From: an uncultured Bacteroidales bacterium
GTDB taxonomy: Bacteria > Bacteroidota > Bacteroidia > Bacteroidales > Muribaculaceae
Length of the DNA stretch: 64,000 bases
Direction: 5' to 3'
Assembly: GCA_902776435.1 (NCBI GenBank)
Contig: CACYQB010000016.1
Location: forward strand, 21,073-85,072
Below are positions 43,022 to 51,569 of the stretch, piece by piece. Position 1 is the stretch's first letter; each line of letters begins with the position of its first letter. A program made the position numbers and the translations under genes. Under the pieces are notes generated by a model. It ran no database searches. It was not told the DNA's origin and saw nothing but the letters and a program-made list of their open reading frames with translations.

Positions 43022-43029
43022 CAAAGGTA
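43022..43029 (-). promoter_or_regulatory. -7 promoter box of rpoD
   Basis: Minus-strand TACCTTTG, followed by C, lies 25 nt upstream of the sigma start and fits TAnnTTTG. The sigma gene is thus transcribed from the promoter class its own product reads. Confidence 0.65.
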
Positions 43030-43446
43030 TAATATTTTTTTGATTCCTACAAGTGAATTGTCGAAAATTGATAATTTTCCTATTATTTTTTGTCTTTTTT
43101 GTCCTTTTTATTCTTGTGGTGCAGGCAAAAATTGCCCGCAGGGAATGCTTCGGCTCCAATTGAGTGGCCCATTATTGCCGCCAGCATCGAGCACAACCAT
43201 ACAGCAAAAAACGTGCCAACTTGGACATGACACCATAGCATAAACGTCACTGCCACTATAATATAGTGACAATCGTTCAAAAATTCAAAAAGCGCTAGCA
43301 GTTTTTTGTCTGCTGCTCAAAACACTATCGCCAGGGTAAGGTTATGTCGTGAGGTGTTATTGCTAAAACGTGACTGTGTCGTGTAAGATGTTCAGGCTTC
43401 GTTATTTGCAATCATGTGGAGGGTGTAATAAGGGTTACACTCTCCG
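43030..43446. other. Intergenic region with a doubtful small ORF and hairpins
   Basis: Most of this stretch has no supported gene. CACTATA (43254-43260) and TATAGTG (43262-43268) form a small palindrome. GGAGGGTGTAA (43418-43428) and TTACACTCTCC (43435-43445) pair over 11 bp with one wobble and abut the stop of the next minus-strand gene, likely its terminator, though no T-run follows. Confidence 0.5.
43083..43280 (-). CDS. Possible small hydrophobic protein, doubtful
   Basis: A 65-residue frame with a hydrophobic first half (MNDCHYIIVAVTFMLWCHVQ) and a lysine-rich end (KNKKDKKDKK). It could be a small membrane protein, but codon use, upstream signals and homology cannot be judged here. There is no clear -7 box or Shine-Dalgarno for it. 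It may be noise. Confidence 0.2.
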   Translation of the reverse strand: MNDCHYIIVAVTFMLWCHVQVGTFFAVWLCSMLAAIMGHSIGAEAFPAGNFCLHHKNKKDKKDKK

Positions 43447-43638
43447 TCAATACGACATACTCATTCCCTGATGTTCGTTGATGATGAGCTGCTCAACGAT
43501 ACCAGCCAAGGGCTTGTCATGGGCAGCAGCCAACTCTTTGAGCTTCGTTTTGGTCTCCTCCGAAATCAGGATGGATAACTGCACTCGCTTTCCATAAATT
43601 CTGGGCCTTCCGGCACCTGGTCTTGATCCTCCTCTCAT
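43447..43638 (-). CDS. Small ribbon-helix-helix-like DNA-binding protein
   Basis: A 63-residue basic protein, MRGGSRPGAGRPRIYGKRVQ followed by LSILISEETKTKLKELAAAH. The first segment is a basic, Gly/Arg/Pro-rich arm like those that touch DNA minor grooves, and the second matches the beta-strand plus helix of the ribbon-helix-helix fold. It probably binds DNA as a dimer. Function is unknown; such small proteins often act as antitoxins or autoregulators, but no toxin partner is adjacent. A -7 box lies at 43684-43691. Confidence 0.6.
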   Translation of the reverse strand: MRGGSRPGAGRPRIYGKRVQLSILISEETKTKLKELAAAHDKPLAGIVEQLIINEHQGMSMSY

Positions 43639-43683
43639 ATAGCTTTCAAAAAATTAGAGTTTGTTATTTACATAGAATTTCTG

Positions 43684-43691
43684 CAAATATA
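43684..43691 (-). promoter_or_regulatory. -7 promoter box of the ribbon-helix-helix-like gene
   Basis: Minus-strand TATATTTG, followed by C, fits TAnnTTTG, 45 nt upstream of the start. This small gene has its own promoter. Confidence 0.6.
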
Positions 43692-43797
43692 ATACTTTTA
43701 TTCAAAAAAACCATAGTTTTAGATAGGTTTTTAACAAAAAATATGAATTTTATCTTCTTTTGGGTGCAATTTGAGCCTGAAAAGTCATAGATAAACA

Positions 43798-43829
43798 GCA
43801 ACAGCGGCCGAATTTCGGGCCGCTGTTGC
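43798..43829 (-). terminator. Terminator after htrA
   Basis: GCAACAGCGGCC (43798-43809) and GGCCGCTGTTGC (43818-43829) form a perfect 12-bp stem with an 8-nt loop, about 28 nt beyond the htrA stop on the minus strand. The following T-run is weak (TGTTTATC). Confidence 0.75.
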
Positions 43830-43857
43830 CGGGTTTGAATATTTCGTAAGTAAGTGC

Positions 43858-45390
43858 TTAATCCTCGTCGTCGCTCAGGTCGACTGCGTAGTAAACCTTC
43901 TTGCCGGTGGGGTAGAAGCCGGTGATGAACATCACCTTGTCACTGTCGCCACTGCGCATGATCTGGTTGTAAATGTTCTCCACGTCATCGCGAGAGTCAA
44001 CAGGCATGTTGTTGATGTCGGTGATGATGAAGCCGTCACGGATGCCTGCGTTCTTGAACTTGCCAGCCTTGATGCCGACCACCTTCAGACCCTTGGAGAT
44101 TGCGAGGTCTTCCTTGTCCTCCTTGCTCAATTCGGTGAAGGCGCAGCCCAGTGACATGACGTCGCTTTGCTTGGTCATCTTGGTGTTGCCCTGGTCGTTC
44201 TTGAAGGTAACTGTGGTGTGCCTCAACTTGTTGTCGCGGTAATATTCCACTTCGGCCTTGTCGCCGGGACGCAGCTTGTTCATCTCTTCTTGCATCTCAC
44301 CACTGTCCTTGACGCGTGCGCCATTGAGTTTGACAATCACGTCACCCTCTTGGAGGCCGGCCTCCTTGGCTGCGCCACGGTCGGTAACCTTGGCCACGTA
44401 GATACCCTCATTGGTGGCGGTAATCTTCTCTTCTTTGGCCTTCTCGGCAGTCAACTCTGTGTACTGGATGCCCAGGACGGCACGCTGCACGGTGCCATAT
44501 TGCTTGATGTCGGTGATGACCTTCTTGACGGTGTTGCTGGGAACGGCAAACGAACATCCGCTGTAGTTGCCCGTCTGGGAGTAAATCATGGTGTTGATGC
44601 CGATGAGTTCGCCAGCGGTGTTCACCAGAGCGCCTCCCGAGTTGCCGGGGTTGACGGCGGCGTCATGCTGGATAAAGGCCTTGATGCCACCATTGTCGCT
44701 CGTGTTCATGCCACGGGCCTTGGCGCTGATGATACCTGCGGTAACCGTCGAGTTGAAGCCGAAGGGGTTGCCCACGGCGACACACCACTGGCCCACCTTG
44801 ACAGCGTCACTGTTGCCGAAGGTGATGGCGTGCAGGTCCTTGGCGTTGATTTTGATCAGGGCGATGTCGGTCTTCTCGTCGGTACCCACGACTGTTGCGT
44901 TGAACTGGCGGTTGTCGTTGAGGGTGACCTCAAGTTTCTCGGCGCCGTCAATCACGTGGTTGTTGGTGACGATGTAACCGTCGGGGCTGATGATCACACC
45001 CGATCCCATGCCGCGGGGCTGGGGCTCGCTTTTCTGTTGCTGTTGCTGCTGCTTGCGCTGTCCTTGTCCGAAGCCGGGGCCAAAGAAGAACTCAAACGGG
45101 TCAATGAAGCCGCCTTGATACATGTTTTGTTGTGGTGTGGCGTAACTCTTGATGCTGACCACAGTGTTGATGGTGTTCTCGGCAACATCGGTAAAGTCAC
45201 GGCTCATGTCAACAGTCCTGGTCGTCGTCCGAACAAAGCCGTCATTGTCCGTCTGACTTTCCTTATTTAATACATATGTGTCGGTGATGACACCTTTCTT
45301 CTGTAACTCGCTTGTCGCCATCATGGTCACGCCAGAACCAAGAATCGAGGCTGCCACGAGCATAATCGCTAATTTCAAGTTTTTATTCAT
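43858..45390 (-). CDS. Periplasmic serine protease/chaperone of the HtrA/DegP family
   Basis: A 510-residue protein that degrades or refolds damaged envelope proteins. The N-terminal signal anchor is MNKNLKLAIMLVAASILGSG. The trypsin-like domain holds the catalytic triad His145 (VTNNHVID), Asp175 (EKTDIALIK) and Ser251 (NPGNSGGAL). Two PDZ domains follow (about 310-400, GIYVAKVTDRGAAKEAGLQ, and about 410-505, GLKVVGIKAGKFKNAG). A Gln-rich spacer lies before the protease (about 112-120). It is a single gene with an AT-rich upstream region of repeats and a -7 box at 45467-45474. Confidence 0.96.
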   Translation of the reverse strand: MNKNLKLAIMLVAASILGSGVTMMATSELQKKGVITDTYVLNKESQTDNDGFVRTTTRTVDMSRDFTDVAENTINTVVSIKSYATPQQNMYQGGFIDPFEFFFGPGFGQGQRKQQQQQQKSEPQPRGMGSGVIISPDGYIVTNNHVIDGAEKLEVTLNDNRQFNATVVGTDEKTDIALIKINAKDLHAITFGNSDAVKVGQWCVAVGNPFGFNSTVTAGIISAKARGMNTSDNGGIKAFIQHDAAVNPGNSGGALVNTAGELIGINTMIYSQTGNYSGCSFAVPSNTVKKVITDIKQYGTVQRAVLGIQYTELTAEKAKEEKITATNEGIYVAKVTDRGAAKEAGLQEGDVIVKLNGARVKDSGEMQEEMNKLRPGDKAEVEYYRDNKLRHTTVTFKNDQGNTKMTKQSDVMSLGCAFTELSKEDKEDLAISKGLKVVGIKAGKFKNAGIRDGFIITDINNMPVDSRDDVENIYNQIMRSGDSDKVMFITGFYPTGKKVYYAVDLSDDED

Positions 45391-45403
45391 GTGCTTGTCA
45401 ATT

Positions 45404-45448
45404 TTGTTAATTTATTGTTGATTTTAATTTTTCGAATTGTTAATTTTA
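45404..45448. repeat. Three AT-rich direct repeats in the htrA leader
   Basis: TTGTTAATTTA (45404-45414), TTGTTGATTTTA (45415-45426) and TTGTTAATTTTA (45437-45448) are spaced 11 and 22 bp, about one and two helical turns. They lie between the -7 box and the htrA start, where they would be transcribed and could also bind a regulator. Confidence 0.5.
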
Positions 45449-45636
45449 ACTTTTCAAATTGCGTGCCAAATGTACAACGAAAAATGACATGTGCAATACT
45501 TTGCCGCGATATTTTAAACTAAATTAATAGCAATAGCGTATGTTTTTAAATAGTTTTACAATAAAACCTTGCCGTGTAACAATTAATGACATTTTGTCAC
45601 CTGCCGATGCCTTTTGTGCGGCTATAGCATGAAGAA

Positions 45637-45673
45637 CCCGCCTGGCCAAGGGGGAAATCAATGACCAGGCGGG
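45637..45673 (-). terminator. Terminator after folC
   Basis: CCCGCCTGG (45637-45645) and CCAGGCGGG (45665-45673) pair perfectly over 9 bp with a 19-nt loop. It lies 28 nt beyond the folC stop on the minus strand. Confidence 0.7.
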
Positions 45674-45700
45674 GTATTACGTTTCGATAGGATAGGGGAC

Positions 45701-47032
45701 TCAGCTCTCGAGCTTGTCGTCATAGCCGATAGCCTTGAGCAATTCGGCCAGGACATACATGCTGCCACCGACATAGATGACGTCGCGCGGCAGGGCGGCT
45801 TGACGGGCTGCGTCTAAGGCTTCGGCTACATGGTCAAATGTCGTGCCTTTCAGACCGTGCTGTGCCGCGATTTCCTTGAGTTTGTTTACGGGTAGGGCTC
45901 GCGATGTATGAGCCTGTGTGAAGTAATAGGTGGCCTTCTGGGGCAGAAGATTCAGGATGCCGTCGATGTCCTTGTCTGCCATGAAGCCCATGACCATGTA
46001 CAGTTTGTCATAGGTTTCTTTTTTCAACTGTTTCATGGCTTGGGTGATGCTGGCCACGTTGTGGGCCGAGTCACAGATGGTCAACGGGGCTGTGCCGAGC
46101 GTCATCCAGCGGCCCATGAGTCCTGTTGTCTCAACAACAGTGGCAAATCCCTTTCTCACGGCATCTTCCTTGATGCGGTACTTCAGGCGCTTGAGGATAT
46201 CGAGTGCGGTGAGTACGGTGTTGGCGTTCTCGATCTGGAAGTCACCGGTCAATTCGCAATCGATGGTGCCATAGTTTTCGGTCTTGAGGCGCAGCATGCC
46301 ATCCACATATTTCGCATCAAGGACTTCGGGCTTGTCTTGGGCGAATCTGGCTTCGGAGTACATTCTTTTAGCTTGGTTCTCGATGACTCGCCTGACATTA
46401 CCTTCGGCTTTTCCAACGACGACGGGCTGTCCATGCTTGATGATTCCGGCTTTCTCGCTGGCGATTTCCTCGATGGTGTTGCCCAGGAACTGCTGGTGTT
46501 CCAGACCGATGTTGGTGATGACGCTCAGGTCCGGGATTACGATATTGGTGCTGTCAAGCCGGCCGCCTAGGCCGGTCTCGATGACAGCGACATTGACGTT
46601 GCGCCAGGCAAAATAGTCAAATGCCAAGGTAGAGGTAAGTTCAAAGAAGGAAGGCTCAAAACCCTTCAGCGGCTTCTGCTTGTAGGCGGCCACCCATTCC
46701 ATGACGAATTTGCGGCTGATTTTCCTGCCGTTTACCCGGATACGTTCCCTGAAATCGATAAAATGTGGCGAGGTGAACAGTCCCACTCTATAGCCGCAAT
46801 GTTGCAGGCACGAGGCGAGCAGGTGGGCCGTAGAACCCTTACCGTTAGTGCCCGCGATGTGGATGATGCGGTAATTGCGATGCGGCTCGTTATACATCTT
46901 GTCAAGCGCAATGCTGGTGTCAAGACCAGGTTTATAGCCCGATGCGCCTTCGCGTTCAAAGGCCGGACGCTGGTTGAACAGATACTCGGTGGTACGCTCC
47001 CACATGCGCGCTAATTCTTCTTTTCTTGCCAT
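45701..47032 (-). CDS. folC: Bifunctional folylpolyglutamate synthase/dihydrofolate synthase
   Basis: A 443-residue ATP-dependent ligase that adds glutamate to dihydropteroate and to folates. I start at MARKEELARMWERTTEYLFN (47032). The ATP loop is HIAGTNGKGSTAHLLA (about 44-59). Further Mur-ligase-family segments are TSPHFIDFRERIRVNG, VIETGLGGRLDSTN and DSAHNVASITQAM. Length is normal. It lies just downstream of the RNase P RNA gene on the same strand and completes the folate route started by folP at 29949. Confidence 0.95.
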   Translation of the reverse strand: MARKEELARMWERTTEYLFNQRPAFEREGASGYKPGLDTSIALDKMYNEPHRNYRIIHIAGTNGKGSTAHLLASCLQHCGYRVGLFTSPHFIDFRERIRVNGRKISRKFVMEWVAAYKQKPLKGFEPSFFELTSTLAFDYFAWRNVNVAVIETGLGGRLDSTNIVIPDLSVITNIGLEHQQFLGNTIEEIASEKAGIIKHGQPVVVGKAEGNVRRVIENQAKRMYSEARFAQDKPEVLDAKYVDGMLRLKTENYGTIDCELTGDFQIENANTVLTALDILKRLKYRIKEDAVRKGFATVVETTGLMGRWMTLGTAPLTICDSAHNVASITQAMKQLKKETYDKLYMVMGFMADKDIDGILNLLPQKATYYFTQAHTSRALPVNKLKEIAAQHGLKGTTFDHVAEALDAARQAALPRDVIYVGGSMYVLAELLKAIGYDDKLES

Positions 47033-47100
47033 CTTGGTCAGTTCTGAATTGAGCCGGGTCACACACGTGACACGTGATAAAAAAGATTACATATTAAAAA

Positions 47101-47455
47101 GGGCAGTATGGCTATAAGCCGGGTTATGTGCCTGCCGAGGCAGGTGCCTGTCATTTATCTGTCCTGCACATTGCTGTGCCGGTATAGCGTTCTACCCCCC
47201 GGCAATGGACGAGCAGCCCTTAAATGCCGGTATACATGAACTTGCAACTCACAGGTGGTGCGGCACACTGTGTCACCACAATGCCCGGTGGGCTCTTACC
47301 CCGCCTTTTCACCCTTACCGCTCGCGCGGCGGTTGTTTTCTGTCACCTTAACCCTACGGTCACCCGCAGCTTCCCGTTAAGAAATGTGACGCTCTGTGTT
47401 GCCCGGACTTTCCTCTCGCAACCATGAGTTTACGAGCGACAAGCCGCCATACTGC
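47101..47455 (-). ncRNA. rnpB: RNase P RNA (M1 RNA)
   Basis: The minus strand from about 47455 to 47101 folds and reads as a type A RNase P RNA, the ribozyme that matures tRNA 5' ends. The universally conserved segment GAGGAAAGTCCGGGC, the region with GTAAGGGTGAAAAGGCGGG, and the end pairing GCAGTATGGC...GCCATACTGC (at the two ends) are present. The boundaries are set by that terminal pairing and are approximate. The open frame of 67 codons read on the plus strand here is accidental. The gene is followed by folC and has a -7 box at 47471-47478. Confidence 0.95.
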
Positions 47456-47470
47456 TCTTGAATTGGGGTG

Positions 47471-47478
47471 CAAAATTA
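47471..47478 (-). promoter_or_regulatory. -7 promoter box of rnpB
   Basis: Minus-strand TAATTTTG, followed by C, is about 16 nt upstream of the RNA 5' end, matching a start at the mature end. CTTG 20 nt further upstream (plus CAAG at 47499) is a partial -33 box. Confidence 0.7.
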
Positions 47479-47645
47479 TATCAAAAACGCAATATATGCA
47501 AGTCCCCAATCTGTTTTGGTAGGATTTTTATATGGTTTTTCTGATTTGTTCTTAGGTAATATGAATATGTGTGGTTGCGCCTTGCCGTGCTGCAATTTTC
47601 AATATTATTTTCCGTTATGATAGTAATTAAGAATGGCAATAGATT

Positions 47646-49355
47646 ATGGTAAGTCTTAAGCGTTTCTCATTGCGCGCCTTGATTGAGCGTTTCGGCCAGA
47701 GTTTCCGGCGTTTCCCGTTGGCAATGCTTTTCACGTTGTTCTTGACGTGTTTTCTCATTTTTCTCAGCCATGATGGACACGTGGAGGAGAAGATGAAGTT
47801 TTTCTGCATTTTTTATCCTGCCACTGCTGCGTTGCTTGCCGTGGCGCTCTCGTTGCTCACCGAGGATTTCAAGCGCTGGTACCTTGTCGTGGCCTTGCAG
47901 GTGGTCGTTCATGCCGTGTGGTTGGCGGTGTCCTACTACCTGGCGCAGTTTGACCGTTTCTCCATGCCTCAGATGATAGCCGTTGCTGCAACGGTTTTTG
48001 CCATTGGCTTATCAATCTTCTTGATCTGTTTTTACCGCAGGAATCAGGATGTGCCTTTCTGGAATTTCTCCATCAGCACGCTCGTGTCACTCATCAGTAC
48101 CATTGTCATCGGCGGTGTCTTGACCTTGGGGCTGTTTGCGCTGATGGAATCATTGAAAATGCTGTTCGGGCTGAGTATCGATTATCGCGTTTATCAGGAT
48201 ATTGCCGCCGTGTGTATGGTAGCGCTGGCTCCGGCGTTGTTCATGAACCTCATCCCCAGGGGGGAGAACAAGTTCCAGACCACCGTCCCCGAGTTTTCAG
48301 GTTTTGCCAAGGGGGTGGTGCAATACCTCTTCCTGCCGTTGCTGGGCTTGTACATGATCACACTCTATGCCTACGCCTTCAAGATTCTTTACCATTGGTC
48401 GTTGCCCGTGGGGGGCGTGAGTTATCTGGTGAGTGGCAGCATGGTGCTCATGGTATTGCTCATCTATGTGACTTATCCCATCCAGCACTTGGAGGGCAAC
48501 CGTTTGTTCAAGCAGGTCACCCGCTGGCTCCCGGTCGTCATGTTGCCCATGCTGGCCCTGATGACGGTGGCTATAGGCCGCCGCTTGGCGGACTATGGCA
48601 TCACGGTGAGCCGACTCTACCTGTTGGTGTTCAACATCTGGTGCTATGCCGTGTGCCTGTGGCTCATCTTCACCCGTAATAAGCGCATCTGGTTGATTCC
48701 CGCCTCGTTTGCCGCTATTCTCTTTTTGATATCGGTAGGCCCGCAGAGCATTGCCAACGTGACGCAACGCCAGTTGAAGAAAGAGGCCCGCACGGCGTTC
48801 ATGGCTACGGGATTCAAGCAGTTCCCGCTCACTGGCGACCAGTACGAGCAGTGGCTCCGTCAGGCTGACTCCAAGGTGGCCCGTTCAATCGACTCCAAAC
48901 TCCATTACCTCTATACCGACTATGGCTACAGGGCTATCAACGATGTCGTGGCCAGGAATGCCATCCTCGGCCGCTACTCATCGCTGGACGAAAACGGCAA
49001 TATCACCGAGGTCCTGCACGACACTTTTTCCAACGAGGACATGATCAAGAACGTGCCCGTGCCTCAGGGTTATTCCTCGATGACCATCGTCACGGGTTCA
49101 GATAACAATATTGTGAAGGTGGATGGTGACATCATGCTGATTAAGGTGGATGACGGCAATAGAGTCGAGTATATGTTCGAGTTTAATGTCAAGCAGTTGG
49201 CCGAATTTGACGCTGACAGGGCGCGGGAAGACGAGTCTCGGCCACTTGTCATCGACAATGGAGAAGCACTGCTGATGATTGATGATTTCAACGTCAGCGT
49301 GCTCAACATGGGCACTAATTACGTCAGTTTCTCAGGTATCCTGTTCACCAAGTAA
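47646..49355 (+). CDS. DUF4153 multi-pass membrane protein
   Basis: A 569-residue inner membrane protein of the DUF4153 family with about ten to twelve transmembrane segments (for example LAMLFTLFLTCFLIFLSHDG, LISTIVIGGVLTLGLFALME, IWCYAVCLWLIFTRNKRIWL). A C-terminal soluble part follows (about 380-569, TDYGYRAINDVVARNAILGR). Function is unknown; it may be a sensor or transporter-like protein. It is a single gene facing away from rnpB, with no clear -7 box found. The stop is followed by the promoter of the next gene. Confidence 0.8.
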   Translation: MVSLKRFSLRALIERFGQSFRRFPLAMLFTLFLTCFLIFLSHDGHVEEKMKFFCIFYPATAALLAVALSLLTEDFKRWYLVVALQVVVHAVWLAVSYYLAQFDRFSMPQMIAVAATVFAIGLSIFLICFYRRNQDVPFWNFSISTLVSLISTIVIGGVLTLGLFALMESLKMLFGLSIDYRVYQDIAAVCMVALAPALFMNLIPRGENKFQTTVPEFSGFAKGVVQYLFLPLLGLYMITLYAYAFKILYHWSLPVGGVSYLVSGSMVLMVLLIYVTYPIQHLEGNRLFKQVTRWLPVVMLPMLALMTVAIGRRLADYGITVSRLYLLVFNIWCYAVCLWLIFTRNKRIWLIPASFAAILFLISVGPQSIANVTQRQLKKEARTAFMATGFKQFPLTGDQYEQWLRQADSKVARSIDSKLHYLYTDYGYRAINDVVARNAILGRYSSLDENGNITEVLHDTFSNEDMIKNVPVPQGYSSMTIVTGSDNNIVKVDGDIMLIKVDDGNRVEYMFEFNVKQLAEFDADRAREDESRPLVIDNGEALLMIDDFNVSVLNMGTNYVSFSGILFTK

Positions 49356-49427
49356 ACCTGGCATAAGAACTATCAAGTCCGGTAGTCCGAAAAAAGTGAG
49401 GTTGTTGATAACTTTTTTCGGGCTATT

Positions 49428-49461
49428 TTTGCTTTATTTTCGCCACTTGGCAGTAACTTTG
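49428..49461 (+). promoter_or_regulatory. Promoter of the large secreted protein gene
   Basis: TAACTTTG (49454-49461), followed by C, is the -7 box. TTTG at 49428-49431 is 22 nt upstream, a slightly long -33 spacing. The ATG at 49486 is 24 nt downstream. Confidence 0.65.
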
Positions 49462-49485
49462 CACCACAAAACTATTAATGTGCAA

Positions 49486-51462
49486 ATGAACCGTTATTTC
49501 TCTATTTTCTTGTTGGCCTTTGGGGCCTTTTTATCGTTGCATGCAGCCGAGGTGACCTTTGACTTCTCGACTGCCGATGGTATTACTGCCATGGGCTATG
49601 CTGTGCCCCAGCAGAGTGATGGAACCAATCTCGTACAGGCGGGTCCGGTGACCGTCGGGGGCGTGACGCTCTCGGCGACCGATGGCGCTACACCCACGCG
49701 CATCTGGAACTCACAGGGCAGTTTCAGCTTGCGCATCTATGTGGATGGCTCAGTCACCTTGTCCGTGGCCGAAGGTAGCATCACTGCCATCACCGTCAAT
49801 GCCGCCAACACCTCTAACTTTGACCTCATTGCCGACGTGGGCGACTATAGCGCTGCTGGTGCTGTGGGCTCCTGGTCAGGCAGTGCCACTGCCGTGACGT
49901 TGACTCATGTGGGCACCAAGAACGCCCAGGTGGCAAGAATCGTGGTCACGACCAGTGGTGACAGCCCCGAGGTGGACCCCGAGGACCCCATCGACCCCAA
50001 TATCTTCAAGCTCGACTCACTCCAGAACCTGGCCGCTCTCGAGGAGGGTACTGCCTTCCAGTTCATGAGCGACGTCTATGTTAATTACCAGTGGCACGAA
50101 AACTTGTGGGTGATGCAGCTTGACGCCGAGGGCAATGCCATCGCGGGAATCATCTACGGTGACACGGGCAAGGAGTACCGCCTGGGCTCGGTCATCCCCG
50201 CTGGTTGGACGGCCGTGAAGAGCACCTTCAGGAGTCTGGTCGAGGCTACCGAGCCGGCTCATTTTGCCAATGCCAAGGACATTCTGGACGAAGATATGTA
50301 TTCGGCTTTTGACTGCACGGGCTATGTCAACTATGTGGCTGACCCCGAGCAGGGCTGGACGAATTACAAAGTGCGCTTCGACGGCGTGCGCTTGAGCGAA
50401 ATCGACAACCGTGGCATGTTCACCATCTACAGCGACGAGGTCGATGAGGACGGCACCCCCTTCGAGGCCACGATGACGGGCTTCAACAAGTTTGGCATCG
50501 ATTATCCTGAGGAGGACCCCACCGAGCTCTACAGCATCGAGGGAATGATGTCAATTTATTACGGCACGATGGAGCTGTTCCCCATCAGCATCACCAGCGA
50601 TCCGGGCACCCGCTTGTGGAAGACGCTCTATGCCGGCGAGGATGGCGCTCAATACAAACTCAACGATACGCTCTATGTCGTGGCGGCCTCTGATGCTGCC
50701 AGCGGCAAGTTGGTCTATGTGACCGACAACGTCGATGAGGTCTATTATGACCTGTATGCCGACTGGGGCTATGCCGAGTGGCTGCCGTGGTATCCTGACT
50801 GGATTGCGCTTGACTGCTCGGGCGATGAGGCCATGTTTGCCGCCTTGACAGCCCATCAGGCCCTCAAGCCCGGTACTGTCAAGGGCAAGTTGGCCGACCG
50901 CTTGACCAATCCGCGTTTGGTGCTCAACAGCCTCCCCGAGCCCCTTGATGAGGATGAATTGCCCACACTGACCTTGTTCAAGTATGACCTGAGTGAAGAC
51001 TACCTAGCCGCCTTAGGTCATGAAGTGGGCCAGGCCGATGGCTACTTCTTCTATAAGGAGGGCAAGCCCTACTTGTGCAGTGAGCAGGATACCGTCATGG
51101 TGAAACTCAACTTTGACTATGCACCCGCCCTGGAGGCCGAGATGGCAGCCAAGGAGGCTTACCACTACGGGCTGTTGTGTGTCTTCACCCTCGATGAGCC
51201 GTGGGAAGAGAATAACGCCTACCTTCCCATGCGCCGCATCCATGCCACCGACGAGGACTACTTCACCAACTATACCCTCTATCCCCTCGCAATTCTCTCC
51301 TGTGCCGCAGTCGAGGAGGTCGTGGCAGGCCAGCAAGTGGTGGATGTGAAGTACATCACCCCCTCAGGCATCGTCAGCCAGCAACCCCAAGACGGCGTGA
51401 ACATCGTCGTGAAAACCCTCAGCAACGGTTCCACCACTACCATCAAGCGAGTAATTAAGTAA
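49486..51462 (+). CDS. Large secreted protein of unknown function with a sorting-like C-terminal tail
   Basis: A 658-residue secreted protein, started at MNRYFSIFLLAFGAFLSLHA (49486) from its -7 box. The mature part is beta-rich and acidic, without a catalytic motif I recognise. The region around LWKTLYAGEDGAQYKLNDTL resembles repeated carbohydrate-binding-like modules only vaguely. The C-terminal tail ITPSGIVSQQPQDGVNIVVK resembles the tail of the giant LRR protein (GQQLSQPATGVNIIV). This suggests a shared cell-surface sorting or anchoring signal of the type IX kind. Confidence 0.7.
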   Translation: MNRYFSIFLLAFGAFLSLHAAEVTFDFSTADGITAMGYAVPQQSDGTNLVQAGPVTVGGVTLSATDGATPTRIWNSQGSFSLRIYVDGSVTLSVAEGSITAITVNAANTSNFDLIADVGDYSAAGAVGSWSGSATAVTLTHVGTKNAQVARIVVTTSGDSPEVDPEDPIDPNIFKLDSLQNLAALEEGTAFQFMSDVYVNYQWHENLWVMQLDAEGNAIAGIIYGDTGKEYRLGSVIPAGWTAVKSTFRSLVEATEPAHFANAKDILDEDMYSAFDCTGYVNYVADPEQGWTNYKVRFDGVRLSEIDNRGMFTIYSDEVDEDGTPFEATMTGFNKFGIDYPEEDPTELYSIEGMMSIYYGTMELFPISITSDPGTRLWKTLYAGEDGAQYKLNDTLYVVAASDAASGKLVYVTDNVDEVYYDLYADWGYAEWLPWYPDWIALDCSGDEAMFAALTAHQALKPGTVKGKLADRLTNPRLVLNSLPEPLDEDELPTLTLFKYDLSEDYLAALGHEVGQADGYFFYKEGKPYLCSEQDTVMVKLNFDYAPALEAEMAAKEAYHYGLLCVFTLDEPWEENNAYLPMRRIHATDEDYFTNYTLYPLAILSCAAVEEVVAGQQVVDVKYITPSGIVSQQPQDGVNIVVKTLSNGSTTTIKRVIK

Positions 51463-51501
51463 AATGCTCGTGTTGCTCGCAGTTTAGGGTTAAGAGTTGA
51501 G

Positions 51502-51544
51502 AGAAGCATCCGCGTACTGAAAAAACTGATACGCGGATGCTTCT
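51502..51544. terminator. Bidirectional terminator between convergent genes
   Basis: AGAAGCATCCGCGTA (51502-51516) and TACGCGGATGCTTCT (51530-51544) form a perfect 15-bp stem with a 13-nt loop, running into TTG. It serves the secreted protein and the META-domain gene. Confidence 0.85.
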
Positions 51545-51569
51545 TTGTGTATTAATGTGGGTTTTGAGT

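Larger units (their letters stand above)
45391..45700. other. htrA upstream region with direct repeats
   Basis: No gene was seen in these 310 bases. Minus-strand TACATTTG (45467-45474) is a -7 box for htrA. Between it and the start lie three plus-strand-written copies of TTGTTxATTTxA at 45404, 45415 and 45437 (spacing 11 and 22). CCCGCCTGG (45637-45645) and CCAGGCGGG (45665-45673) form a 9-bp hairpin that ends folC. Confidence 0.6.

Noticed and set aside
43019-43243. A plus-strand frame of 74 codons over the sigma factor promoter.
   Set aside because: It covers the promoter of the minus-strand sigma gene and has no recognisable pattern.
47224-47427. A 67-codon plus-strand frame.
   Set aside because: It lies within the RNase P RNA gene on the opposite strand, whose conserved core is clear. 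It has no homology or signals.
49279-49485. The upstream extension of the secreted protein frame to 49279.
   Set aside because: It overlaps the end of the DUF4153 gene and the promoter at 49428-49461. The ATG at 49486 gives a proper signal peptide.
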